37,689 nt of DNA from an uncultured Erysipelotrichaceae bacterium. GTDB taxonomy: Bacteria; Bacillota_I; Bacilli_A; RFN20; CAG-826. The translations under genes and the position numbers were made by a program. The stretch is from NCBI GenBank assembly GCA_902769185.1, contig CACXNV010000010.1, positions 1 through 37,689 of the forward strand. Direction: 5' to 3'. This document shows positions 1 through 6,287 of this stretch, one piece after another (the first letter of the stretch is position 1; the number at the start of each line of letters is the position of its first letter). Below the pieces are notes generated by a model. The model was not told where the DNA came from. It saw nothing but the letters and a program-made list of their open reading frames with translations, and did no database searches.

Positions 1-150
1 ACAAATGTTGAGCCATTAATTACTGATTGTGTATTCATAAATAATATCGTTAATAGTCTACTTTCAACCTTGACTATTATAATAAATTATAAATATTATT
101 CAAGTTATATTGGTTCACCAACTTATGTTGGTGATGGACTTTTAAAGTAA
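1..150 (+). CDS. C-terminal tail of an unidentified protein, cut by window edge
   Basis: Frame 1 is open from the first base to a TAA at 148-150, giving 49 residues that end in SYIGSPTYVGDGLLK. I recognise no family. The gene would begin before the window. A perfect 7-bp hairpin (CACCAAC, TTAT, GTTGGTG, about 116-134) lies inside the reading frame and has no T-run, so I do not call it a terminator. The gap to plsX is 55 bases. Forty-nine codons without a stop is suggestive but not conclusive at this AT content. Confidence 0.35.
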   Translation, partial: TNVEPLITDCVFINNIVNSLLSTLTIIINYKYYSSYIGSPTYVGDGLLK

Positions 151-205
151 AAAGACGATTATATCGAACAAAATTAAAGATATAATATTACTCAGGTAAC
201 CAAAT

Positions 206-1177
206 ATGAAATATATAGTGATTGATACTTTAGGAAGCGATCAAGGCCCTAAAGCGATATTAGATGGGGTTAAAGAAGTATTAGATAATAACTCTAACAT
301 TGGTTTTGTTGTTGTTGGAGACCCTAAACTAATTGAAGAATATAGCTTCCCAAAAGAAAGAACTAAAATTATAGAGGCTTATGAAACTGTTACTAACTAC
401 GATAATCCAGTCGAGGCTTTTTATAAAAAAGATAAAGTTTCCATCTTTTTAGCTCTTAAAGAAGCCAGTGAAAACAAGGACACAATCGGAGTGATTTCTA
501 GTGGGGCTACTGGAGCTTTAATGGTTGGCTCTATTAAATATTTATTAGATAAAAATAGAACTAGACCAGCTTTAGCAGCGGTCTTACCAACAATTGATGA
601 AGGTAAATGCACTTGTGTCGTTGATACTGGCGCCTCTATTGATGTTGGCCCACATCAGTTAGTAGAATTCGCTCACTTAGGTAGCGAATTTATGAAAAAA
701 CTCTATAAAATAGAGTCTCCTAGAGTGGGATTATTATCAATAGGTTCAGAATCCACAAAAGGAAATAAATTAGTTAAAGAAACTTATCCACTTTTAGAAC
801 AAGAAGAAGGTATCAACTTTGTTGGCAACATCGAAGGTAGTAAAGCCCTTGACCATTTATGTGATGTTTTGGTGTGTGATGGCTTTAGTGGCAATCAAGT
901 TTTAAAAGTTACTCAAGGGGTAGCCTCAAACTTAATTAGAGAAATTATTAAATTCGGTAAAAAATCAGGTAAAGAAAATGAAGCTAAAATGATTGCGGGT
1001 CACTTAATTAGCCTATACGACTTTGAATCTAGCGGGGCCGCAATCATGCTTGGAGTGAAAAAGACTGTTTTAAAATGTCGAGGTTCAAGTGGGTCTAAAG
1101 CCATTGTCTCAGCATCTCAGATATTAATTAATTTAAATAACAATAAGACTTATTTTGAAGAGGTATTTGATAAGTAA
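206..1177 (+). CDS. plsX: Phosphate acyltransferase PlsX
   Basis: PlsX converts acyl-ACP and inorganic phosphate to acyl-phosphate, the donor used by PlsY in phosphatidic acid synthesis. It is a soluble or peripheral enzyme. The 323-residue product has the family's full length (about 320-345). It shows the N-terminal Asp/Gly-rich start (VIDTLGSDQGPKAILDGV), the central ISSGATGALMVG stretch and the late VCDGFSGNQVLK motif typical of the family. The start at ATG 206 follows a weak CAGGTA ribosome site. In many Firmicutes plsX pairs with acpP or fabD; here it is followed only by a bidirectional terminator and a convergent gene. The window's two PlsC-like proteins could act later in the same lipid pathway. 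Confidence 0.95.
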   Translation: MKYIVIDTLGSDQGPKAILDGVKEVLDNNSNIGFVVVGDPKLIEEYSFPKERTKIIEAYETVTNYDNPVEAFYKKDKVSIFLALKEASENKDTIGVISSGATGALMVGSIKYLLDKNRTRPALAAVLPTIDEGKCTCVVDTGASIDVGPHQLVEFAHLGSEFMKKLYKIESPRVGLLSIGSESTKGNKLVKETYPLLEQEEGINFVGNIEGSKALDHLCDVLVCDGFSGNQVLKVTQGVASNLIREIIKFGKKSGKENEAKMIAGHLISLYDFESSGAAIMLGVKKTVLKCRGSSGSKAIVSASQILINLNNNKTYFEEVFDK

Positions 1178-1206
1178 AAAAATACTTGCCAATTGGCAAG
1201 TTTTTT
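1177..1206. terminator. Bidirectional rho-independent terminator between plsX and antiporter
   Basis: A perfect 18-base palindrome, ACTTGCCAATTGGCAAGT (1184-1201), has an A-run before it and a T-run after it. It can therefore end transcripts on both strands. It sits between the convergent ends of plsX and the cation/proton antiporter, and overlaps the antiporter stop codon. Confidence 0.8.
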
Positions 1207-2476
1207 ATTCCTCAATTTCTCCGGCTTTTTTAAAGGCGAATTTTGCACAAGCTGGACCAATTAGTTCATAGACTAATGTTGAGGTTAATATAATCGCCAT
1301 AATTAGAGCACCCGTCCCATCAGTAAATAAATTACTAGCGGTAGTTGCTAAGCCAATAGCAACACCTGCTTGAGGAACTAAAGCGAATCCTAAATATTTT
1401 TGTACACTTTCTTCAGCGTTAGAGACTTTCGCTCCGATTCTAGCGCCACTATATTTACCAGCCACTCTAAAGACAATATAAACTGCAGCAACAATCACTA
1501 CTAATAAACCAGTGTCATTAAAGAAGATGGTTAAGTCTAAAGAAGCTCCAGATATCACAAAGAACAATAAATAAATTGGAGGGGTAAACCTATCTAAAAC
1601 ATCTAAAGTAGGGCCACTATTTTTAAATAAGTTGGTGTATAAAGCACCTGCCATCATACACATCAATAAACTAGATAATTCAAAGCCGCCCATATAGTCC
1701 GCTTTAAATAGGAAATAAAGTCCGCAACAAGAGAATATCGCAAAGATCGCTAAAATTACTCTATTATTACGGCTTTTAAATACTTTATTAAGTAAAGAAA
1801 CAATAATGCCAAACACCGCTCCAATTCCTAATGAAATAAGGATTTCAATGATTGGTTTAAAAATCATTTTATAGACATCAAATTCCCCACCTAAGCTTAA
1901 AGAAGAAGCGATTTGAAATAAAATCGCAAATAAGATTAAAGCAACAGCGTCATCTAACGCCACAACTGGAAGTAACGTATTCACTAAAGGTCCTTTAGCG
2001 TTATATTGCTTAATGACCATTAAAGTCGCTGCTGGAGCGGTCGCACTAGCAATCGCGCCAAGGACTAATACTAACTGCCAACTCACCCTATCGCGATCAA
2101 TAAAGTGGGCAATCATTAAAGCAAGGATAACAAATACAGAAGCTAATAAAGCTTCTAAAACAGTAATGACTAATACTTTCTTGCCTACTGCTTTAATCGC
2201 ACTAGCTTTAAAAGATGAGCCAATAGAAAAAGCAATAAAACCTAAAGCGATTGTAGATACCCATTTAATTTGGTCAACAAAGTTGTAAATGACTGAGGTC
2301 TTAATCCCGTCATAGGTAAAATGATTAAAGAATAAGCCAAAGACAAAAGGACCCATGATGATACCGGTAATGATGTAACCCGTAACATTTGGGAGTTTAA
2401 AAATCTTCATTAATCTCGTCGAGAGTAACGCCGCAATTAAAAGAATACCTATATATAGGAAAATATGAAAATCCAT
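1205..2476 (-). CDS. Cation/proton antiporter, CPA2-type (Na+/K+:H+ exchanger)
   Basis: This is a polytopic membrane protein of 423 residues with about 12-13 hydrophobic segments, starting MDFHIFLYIGILLIAALLS. Family signatures include a TAPAATLMV stretch around residues 146-154 and paired aspartates in LDDAVALILF (D175, D176), matching the ion-binding acidic pair of CPA2 exchangers. There is no C-terminal TrkA-N/RCK domain, unlike KefB/KefC, so regulation should come from another protein. It is the last gene of a four-gene minus-strand cluster, starting 6 bases after a PII-like gene. The cation is unknown. Na+ or K+ export for pH and osmotic homeostasis is inference. Confidence 0.88.
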   Translation of the reverse strand: MDFHIFLYIGILLIAALLSTRLMKIFKLPNVTGYIITGIIMGPFVFGLFFNHFTYDGIKTSVIYNFVDQIKWVSTIALGFIAFSIGSSFKASAIKAVGKKVLVITVLEALLASVFVILALMIAHFIDRDRVSWQLVLVLGAIASATAPAATLMVIKQYNAKGPLVNTLLPVVALDDAVALILFAILFQIASSLSLGGEFDVYKMIFKPIIEILISLGIGAVFGIIVSLLNKVFKSRNNRVILAIFAIFSCCGLYFLFKADYMGGFELSSLLMCMMAGALYTNLFKNSGPTLDVLDRFTPPIYLLFFVISGASLDLTIFFNDTGLLVVIVAAVYIVFRVAGKYSGARIGAKVSNAEESVQKYLGFALVPQAGVAIGLATTASNLFTDGTGALIMAIILTSTLVYELIGPACAKFAFKKAGEIEE

Positions 2477-2482
2477 AATTAA

Positions 2483-2809
2483 TTAGATTGATCCTTCGTA
2501 ATTATCAACACTTTGGGAATACATAAATCCCTTAATGTCTTTGAAATTATTTGTGCACTCTTTAATGACTTTAATAATTGTTTCTAATTGACTCTCTTCA
2601 ACAATAAATAAGCATAAAGATGAAGTAGTAACTTCTTGTTCTAAATGTCTTAAACCAAAGAAATGATGATCTTCTGGAGATTCATCTAAAGCGTGTCTTA
2701 AAGATTCTGTAGACACCACTGTGGCGTTAAATCCTTCTTTTTTAAGTTCTTCTAAAGTTTCAATTGCCTTAGGAGAATTTTCTAATACTAAATATAAAAC
2801 TTTTTTCAT
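2483..2809 (-). CDS. PII-like (GlnB-fold) signalling protein
   Basis: A 108-residue soluble protein. The predicted secondary structure order is that of the PII/ferredoxin-like fold: strand KVLYLVL, helix AIETLEELKKEGF, strand NATVVS, a loop of about 25 residues (40-60) where PII proteins carry the T-loop, strand SSLCLFIVEE, helix QLETIIKVIKEC and strand KGFMYSQSV. It lacks the classic uridylylation tyrosine loop and nucleotide-binding signatures of GlnB, so it belongs among divergent PII-like proteins, if the fold call is right. It ends 6 bases before the antiporter start and begins 16 bases after the YunG-like gene. I infer that it senses a nucleotide or metabolite and gates the antiporter. 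Confidence 0.6.
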   Translation of the reverse strand: MKKVLYLVLENSPKAIETLEELKKEGFNATVVSTESLRHALDESPEDHHFFGLRHLEQEVTTSSLCLFIVEESQLETIIKVIKECTNNFKDIKGFMYSQSVDNYEGSI

Positions 2810-2825
2810 AGTTATTCTTCTTTCG

Positions 2826-3257
2826 CTATCTATTTAATAACTCTTTGAGTTTAGATACAAGATATAAATATCTTTCTTTTTTATTTGGGTTAGATAAATG
2901 CTCTTCTCTAGATTGAGGGTAATCAAGTGTATAGTTTAATTTCATGTCTCCAAATTGTTCGCTTGTTAAATCAAATATCTCATCATTAACTTTAGAGAAA
3001 CAGTGAACATTCCCATCAACATACACTCCATATATTTCTCCACCAAAAATATCTTGGACTAATAAGCAAGTTACTGTGCAACATCCGCATGTTTTATTGC
3101 TTGGAGACCACTCGTTTCTAAGTCTAGTGGTGCAGACTTTAATATCCCAGATTTCACTTAACAAATCATATAAGTGACGTTGATCTTTGATTTTTTCATA
3201 TTCAGGGTTTATAGGATAAACACTTTTAGTGTTACTTCCATAAAATTTATAGTTCAT
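2826..3257 (-). CDS. YunG-like protein, putative Cys-His-Asp fold
   Basis: A 143-residue soluble protein resembling the uncharacterised YunG family. It has a conserved segment LYDLLSEIWDIKVCTTRLR, then a Cys-containing TCGCCTVTCLLVQDIFGG (probable key Cys60), GNVHCFS (His86) and EIFDLTSEQF (Asp97). The Cys, His and Asp occur in the order seen in papain-like or transglutaminase-like folds, but no activity is established. I chose ATG 3257 (MNYKFYG). A TTG 12 bases upstream could extend the protein by four residues. No clear ribosome site is visible, and the start lies one base after the stop of the alternative reading of the upstream HD gene, which suggests translational coupling. Confidence 0.7.
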   Translation of the reverse strand: MNYKFYGSNTKSVYPINPEYEKIKDQRHLYDLLSEIWDIKVCTTRLRNEWSPSNKTCGCCTVTCLLVQDIFGGEIYGVYVDGNVHCFSKVNDEIFDLTSEQFGDMKLNYTLDYPQSREEHLSNPNKKERYLYLVSKLKELLNR

Positions 3258-3329
3258 ATTATTCGTCAAACAAATGAGAAATCATTTTTAAATACTTCTC
3301 ACGTCTTCTTTTTTTGAAGGCTCTAAAAG

Positions 3330-3740
3330 TTAAAGCTCCTTGGTTTTTGGATATAATTTTGGAGTTAAAGGCCACATATGAGTCTTAATGATTTCTTGTA
3401 CTTCAATAGGAATATTAAAGTCTCTAACTGCGTTCGCGCAAGCAACAAGGGGATGTCTTCTTCCGTGCTTTTTCTTTAATTCGTGATGTTCTCTCCAGTC
3501 ATAAAGATAATAATCATGAAGAATTGAGGCCACTAAGACGTTTTTTAAATCTTCAAAAGTATATCTTTGATATCTAGCAGCCTTTTTAACACAGAGTTTT
3601 GCCACTCTAAAAGAATGGATATAGCAGCTAGAACCTCTATGCATTTGTATTTCGTTCATTCTTTTAACATTCTCATTGTTTAAATAGAACTGATATATCG
3701 CTTCTAATTCGTCTTTTTGCTGTTTAGTTAATTTACGCAT
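3330..3740 (-). CDS. HD-domain hydrolase, probably frameshifted at the C-terminus
   Basis: The 136-residue product starts MRKLTKQQKDELEAIY and contains His42 (YIHSFRVAKLC), the H75-D76 pair in ASILHDYYLYDW, and H96 in RRHPLVACANAV. These are the ordered metal ligands of HD-superfamily phosphohydrolases. The frame stops abruptly after LYPKTKEL. Shifting by one base near an A5 run (3346-3350 region) opens another 28-residue frame, starting GALTFRAFKKRRREKYL, which ends at a TAA at 3259-3261, one base before the next ATG. That spacing suggests the gene once ran to 3259. The substrate is unknown. It is the first gene of the cluster leading to the antiporter. Confidence 0.7.
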   Translation of the reverse strand: MRKLTKQQKDELEAIYQFYLNNENVKRMNEIQMHRGSSCYIHSFRVAKLCVKKAARYQRYTFEDLKNVLVASILHDYYLYDWREHHELKKKHGRRHPLVACANAVRDFNIPIEVQEIIKTHMWPLTPKLYPKTKEL

Positions 3741-3824
3741 GCTCTAATTATGAGCACAAAAGAAAAAATATTCTATTTATTTCTAATATTTTTTGTCGCA
3801 TTATAATGAATAGAGGTGATACTC

Positions 3825-4130
3825 ATGTCAAATAATAAAGAAAATTTTAAAGATACAGGCAAAGGATTCGGTCACGCTTTTAAAAATTTTGGTAAAGCAA
3901 TGGGTACCACAATGAAGGTGGCCTTCACTGATGAATCTAACTCCAATGGAGAAGGCAAAAAGACCAAAACCGGAGAAGCTTGGACTGAAGTTGGACACGG
4001 CTTTAGAGATTTAGGAAAACAAATCGGAAAAACCGCAAAAGAATTAGTCGATAGCGTTGATGAAAAAGAGAATAAGAAAGACATCAATAAAGAAGAAGCA
4101 ATCGATGTCGAATTTGAAGAGAAGAAATAA
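3825..4130 (+). CDS. Small charged amphipathic protein, unknown function
   Basis: A soluble 101-residue protein built from short Gly/Phe/Lys-rich amphipathic repeats: KDTGKGFGHAFKNFGKAMG (residues 9-27) is echoed by WTEVGHGFRDLGKQIGKTAKELV (54-76). The tail is very acidic (EEAIDVEFEEKK). There is no signal peptide or membrane helix. Similar small proteins occur in gut Clostridia/Bacilli as hypotheticals, and I do not recognise a named family. ATG 3825 is chosen because AGAGGTGA sits 5 bases upstream. A TATAAT (3802-3807) a few bases before that gives a likely promoter with a very short leader. It is divergent from the HD gene and followed by mgtC in the same direction. Confidence 0.75.
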   Translation: MSNNKENFKDTGKGFGHAFKNFGKAMGTTMKVAFTDESNSNGEGKKTKTGEAWTEVGHGFRDLGKQIGKTAKELVDSVDEKENKKDINKEEAIDVEFEEKK

Positions 4131-4200
4131 TTTTATTATTTCTATATTTAATGAAATTATTTAATATTTGTAGTACAATTATTAATTGAGGCAAAGTTAT

Positions 4201-4938
4201 ATGGAATTCACCACATTTGATCAAAAATTAGTCGAAGAAGCCATAAAGTGGCAACCAGGTGGCTGGCCAGTTGGCAATTTACTTTTAAGTTTAGCTGCTT
4301 TAGTTCTTTGTGTTATCCTTGTCGGTATCGTCGGCATTGAAAGAGAAAGAAAAGGCAGAAGCGCTGGGCTTAGAACCCATTTACTCGTCGGTATTGGTTC
4401 CACAATTGTGATGATTATCTCTATTTACGGCTTCCCTGCTGGACAGGCTAGAGATATCGCTAGATTAGCGGCTCAAGTCATCACTGGTGTCGGTTTCCTT
4501 GGCGCTGGAGCTATTATGCATCGCAGTGGCGGAATTAAAGGATTAACTACTGCTGGCACTATCTGGGTATCAATGGCAATTGGTATTGCTTGTGGTTCAT
4601 TTAATTTCATTCTTGCCGTTGCTGGTACATTACTCATCTTCTTAGTGTTAACACTATTTAGAAAAGTTGAAGTTAAAATCTCGAAAAATAATCCAACTAT
4701 GGTTATTGTTGTTCCTGCTGGAGAAGCAGTGCTTGGTAAACTTCACAGTTTATGTCATGAATTCGACGCTTCCTTACATTCAATGAGTTCAAGCGTTAGT
4801 GAAATTGACGGAAAAAATTGTGTAGAAATCGTCTTTCAGATTTTATTTGAATCAGGTGGAGAAAGAAGCGAAGAATTCCTTGCTAGAGTGGAACAAGAAG
4901 TTAAACCAATCAGTGTCCACTACTTAAATAGAAAATAA
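4201..4938 (+). CDS. MgtC/SapB family membrane protein with C-terminal ACT-like domain
   Basis: A 245-residue membrane protein. The N-terminal MgtC/SapB domain (about 30-150) has four to five helices and the conserved cytoplasmic motif ERERKGRSAGLRTHLLVGIGS, then QVITGVGFLGAGAIM and GIKGLTTAGTIWVSMAIGIACG. The C-terminal soluble part (about 160-245) has the length and alternating strands of the ACT-like domain found on longer homologues such as YhiD. Family members are linked to Mg2+ limitation and ATPase control, but the exact role here is unknown. ATG 4201 follows GAGGCAAAG. A TTG at 4186 would add five residues. A terminator follows 13 bases after the stop. Confidence 0.9.
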   Translation: MEFTTFDQKLVEEAIKWQPGGWPVGNLLLSLAALVLCVILVGIVGIERERKGRSAGLRTHLLVGIGSTIVMIISIYGFPAGQARDIARLAAQVITGVGFLGAGAIMHRSGGIKGLTTAGTIWVSMAIGIACGSFNFILAVAGTLLIFLVLTLFRKVEVKISKNNPTMVIVVPAGEAVLGKLHSLCHEFDASLHSMSSSVSEIDGKNCVEIVFQILFESGGERSEEFLARVEQEVKPISVHYLNRK

Positions 4939-4951
4939 GCTTAGCTTAATC

Positions 4952-4980
4952 AAAAAAGAACGGGTTGACCGTTCTTTTTT
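4952..4980. terminator. Terminator after mgtC-like gene, usable from both strands
   Basis: A perfect 12-bp stem (AAAAAAGAACGG, loop GTTGA, CCGTTCTTTTTT) gives a T-run on either strand. It ends the MgtC-like transcript and overlaps the stop codon of the small minus-strand gene at 4979. Confidence 0.88.
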
Positions 4981-5125
4981 AGTGAAACAAAGATTTTAAT
5001 TCCTCGTTTGGCTTCGGAGGATTGTTAAGCGTTTCGATGAAAAGATCTCTTTGTACATTATTTAATACAATTACTTCTTTACTCTTTGCTTTTCTTTGCT
5101 TCACCTTATTAGATTTAGCGTTCAT
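4979..5125 (-). CDS. 48-residue protein resembling the toxin-binding tail of TacA/DUF1778 antitoxins
   Basis: This gene is too short for usual size cut-offs but has an excellent AAGGAGG ribosome site 5-6 bases before ATG 5125. The basic N-terminus (NKVKQRKAKSKEV) is followed by LNNVQRDLFIETLNNPPKPNEELKSLF. From memory this matches the C-terminal signature of TacA-type (DUF1778) antitoxins, 'L..rdlFle.LenPPePNeaLk.L'. The ribbon-helix-helix DNA-binding half is missing, and no GNAT acetyltransferase toxin (TacT) is adjacent. It may be an orphan anti-toxin peptide, a remnant, or a small regulator of a distant toxin. Confidence is high that it is translated and moderate on the family. Confidence 0.7.
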   Translation of the reverse strand: MNAKSNKVKQRKAKSKEVIVLNNVQRDLFIETLNNPPKPNEELKSLFH

Positions 5126-5289
5126 AGCAATTTCCTCCTTCTAGTAAGATAACATATATATGCGCATTAAAAAAGTAGTCAGTTAGTCAAAATAAAAAAA
5201 ATAGTTTTTATAAAAAACCATATTTGATAAAATACTAGTTAGAAAGGAATGACTGCATCTAATTAAAGATCGTGGTCTAAATAATTAAA

Positions 5290-5460
5290 ATGTCAACAGT
5301 TGAACAAATCAAAGCAGCATATGAATCCTTTATGGAAGAAAATGCAAAATTCGTCGAAAAGGGCAACAAAGCCGCTGCCGGTAGAGCCAGAAAAGCTTTA
5401 ATGGAACTCGCTAAATTAGCCAAAGTTCGTAGAGCAGAAATTCTCGAAGAAAAGAAATAA
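5290..5460 (+). CDS. Small histone H1-like (Hc1-type) protein
   Basis: A 56-residue helical protein. Its core, FVEKGNKAAAGRARKALMEL followed by AKLAKVRR, closely resembles the conserved segment of Hc1-like histone H1 proteins of Chlamydia and Bacteroidetes (EKGNKAAGTRARK). The Ala/Lys/Arg-rich composition fits nucleic-acid binding, although the ends are acidic. There is no signal peptide. The ribosome site is weak; an upstream GAAAGGAATG lies too far away to be certain. A terminator follows directly. Such proteins are unusual in low-GC Gram-positive contexts, though short homologues may be under-annotated. Chromatin binding is inference from the family. Confidence 0.72.
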   Translation: MSTVEQIKAAYESFMEENAKFVEKGNKAAAGRARKALMELAKLAKVRRAEILEEKK

Positions 5461-5478
5461 TTAATTAAGAATTAAACA

Positions 5479-5515
5479 AAAGCCATTCACCGATATGTGA
5501 TGAATGGTTTTTTTG
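5479..5515 (+). terminator. Rho-independent terminator after the Hc1-like gene
   Basis: CCATTC pairs with GAATGG, with an imperfect inner extension, around the loop at about 5489-5500. It is followed by TTTTTTTT. The preceding AAAA makes it partly usable for the convergent PAP2 gene as well. Confidence 0.75.
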
Positions 5516-6217
5516 TTATTCTATTTCTTTTGCTTCTTTTGGGCTAATAGGAACGAGTTTATGATGAACACCGATAAATAACGTATATAAGCTAGAAACT
5601 AAGATTATTGAGGCAATTATATCAGTTAACCAGTGTTTAGAAGATAACGCTCTAGTAAAGATCAATAATAGACAGATAACTCCAGTAGCGGCAAACACTA
5701 ATGGTTTAATCCACTCCTTTTCAGGTTTTAATAATTTCATCGCTGTAAAGGTATTAAGTAAATAGAACATACAGCCTAATAAAACGTGACTAGATGGATA
5801 GCTAGGTTTTAAATTATCGATTGGAGAGATTGGTGAATAGTTAACTTTCACTATTTCAAAGACAAAATAGAAAATTACCGTAAGAACATATCCACCTAAA
5901 ACTAAATAGTAATTCATATTAAGTTTTTTAAATGATTTGTTTTTGATTAATTCAATTAATGCGAAGATAAATAAGCCTAAGATATAAGCAAATGATAAAT
6001 AAAGAATAATATCGCTCATCTTTGACATTGATTCATATTTCCCAAAGTTAGTGACAAATTCGCCAAACTTAGAGTTAATAGAATAAAAGCCAACATAAGT
6101 ATTATTAAAATAATATTGAACATCAACAGTCTTCACTAAGATAGTAAAAACAATAAATATCAATAGCAATGCCGCTGAGGCGATAAAATATCCGTATTTT
6201 TTTAATATTGAAGTCAT
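5516..6217 (-). CDS. PAP2-superfamily membrane phosphatase
   Basis: A 233-residue protein with about six membrane helices. Two of the three PAP2 motifs are clear: PSYPSSH (138-144, catalytic His in the PSGH position) and RALSSKHWLTD (about 189-199, nucleophile-type His and Asp). The first motif (KxxxxxxRP) is weak; only VKVNYSPISP lies in the right place. The substrate is likely a lipid phosphate or pyrophosphate (phosphatidate, PGP or undecaprenyl-PP), which cannot be settled from sequence. The catalytic face should be extracytoplasmic. It follows the 1218-residue surface protein on the same strand, separated by a long hairpin that overlaps its leader. Confidence 0.85.
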   Translation of the reverse strand: MTSILKKYGYFIASAALLLIFIVFTILVKTVDVQYYFNNTYVGFYSINSKFGEFVTNFGKYESMSKMSDIILYLSFAYILGLFIFALIELIKNKSFKKLNMNYYLVLGGYVLTVIFYFVFEIVKVNYSPISPIDNLKPSYPSSHVLLGCMFYLLNTFTAMKLLKPEKEWIKPLVFAATGVICLLLIFTRALSSKHWLTDIIASIILVSSLYTLFIGVHHKLVPISPKEAKEIE

Positions 6218-6223
6218 AAATAA

Positions 6224-6276
6224 AACCCTAATATCCTTAGATATGTTATCACACTTAAGTTATAGATATTAGGGTT
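6224..6276. terminator. 12-bp inverted repeat in the PAP2 leader, terminator or attenuator
   Basis: AACCCTAATATC (6224-6235) and GATATTAGGGTT (6265-6276) are perfect complements around a 29-base loop, with T-rich tracts outside on both strands. On the minus strand the 3' arm carries AGGG just before TTTTATTT and the PAP2 ATG. The hairpin could end the upstream surface-protein transcript and mask the PAP2 ribosome site. Confidence 0.6.
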
Positions 6277-6287
6277 ATTTTTAGAAA

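Noticed and set aside
116-134. CACCAAC-TTAT-GTTGGTG hairpin before plsX
   Set aside because: It has no T-run and lies in an open reading frame, so neither terminator nor riboswitch is supported.
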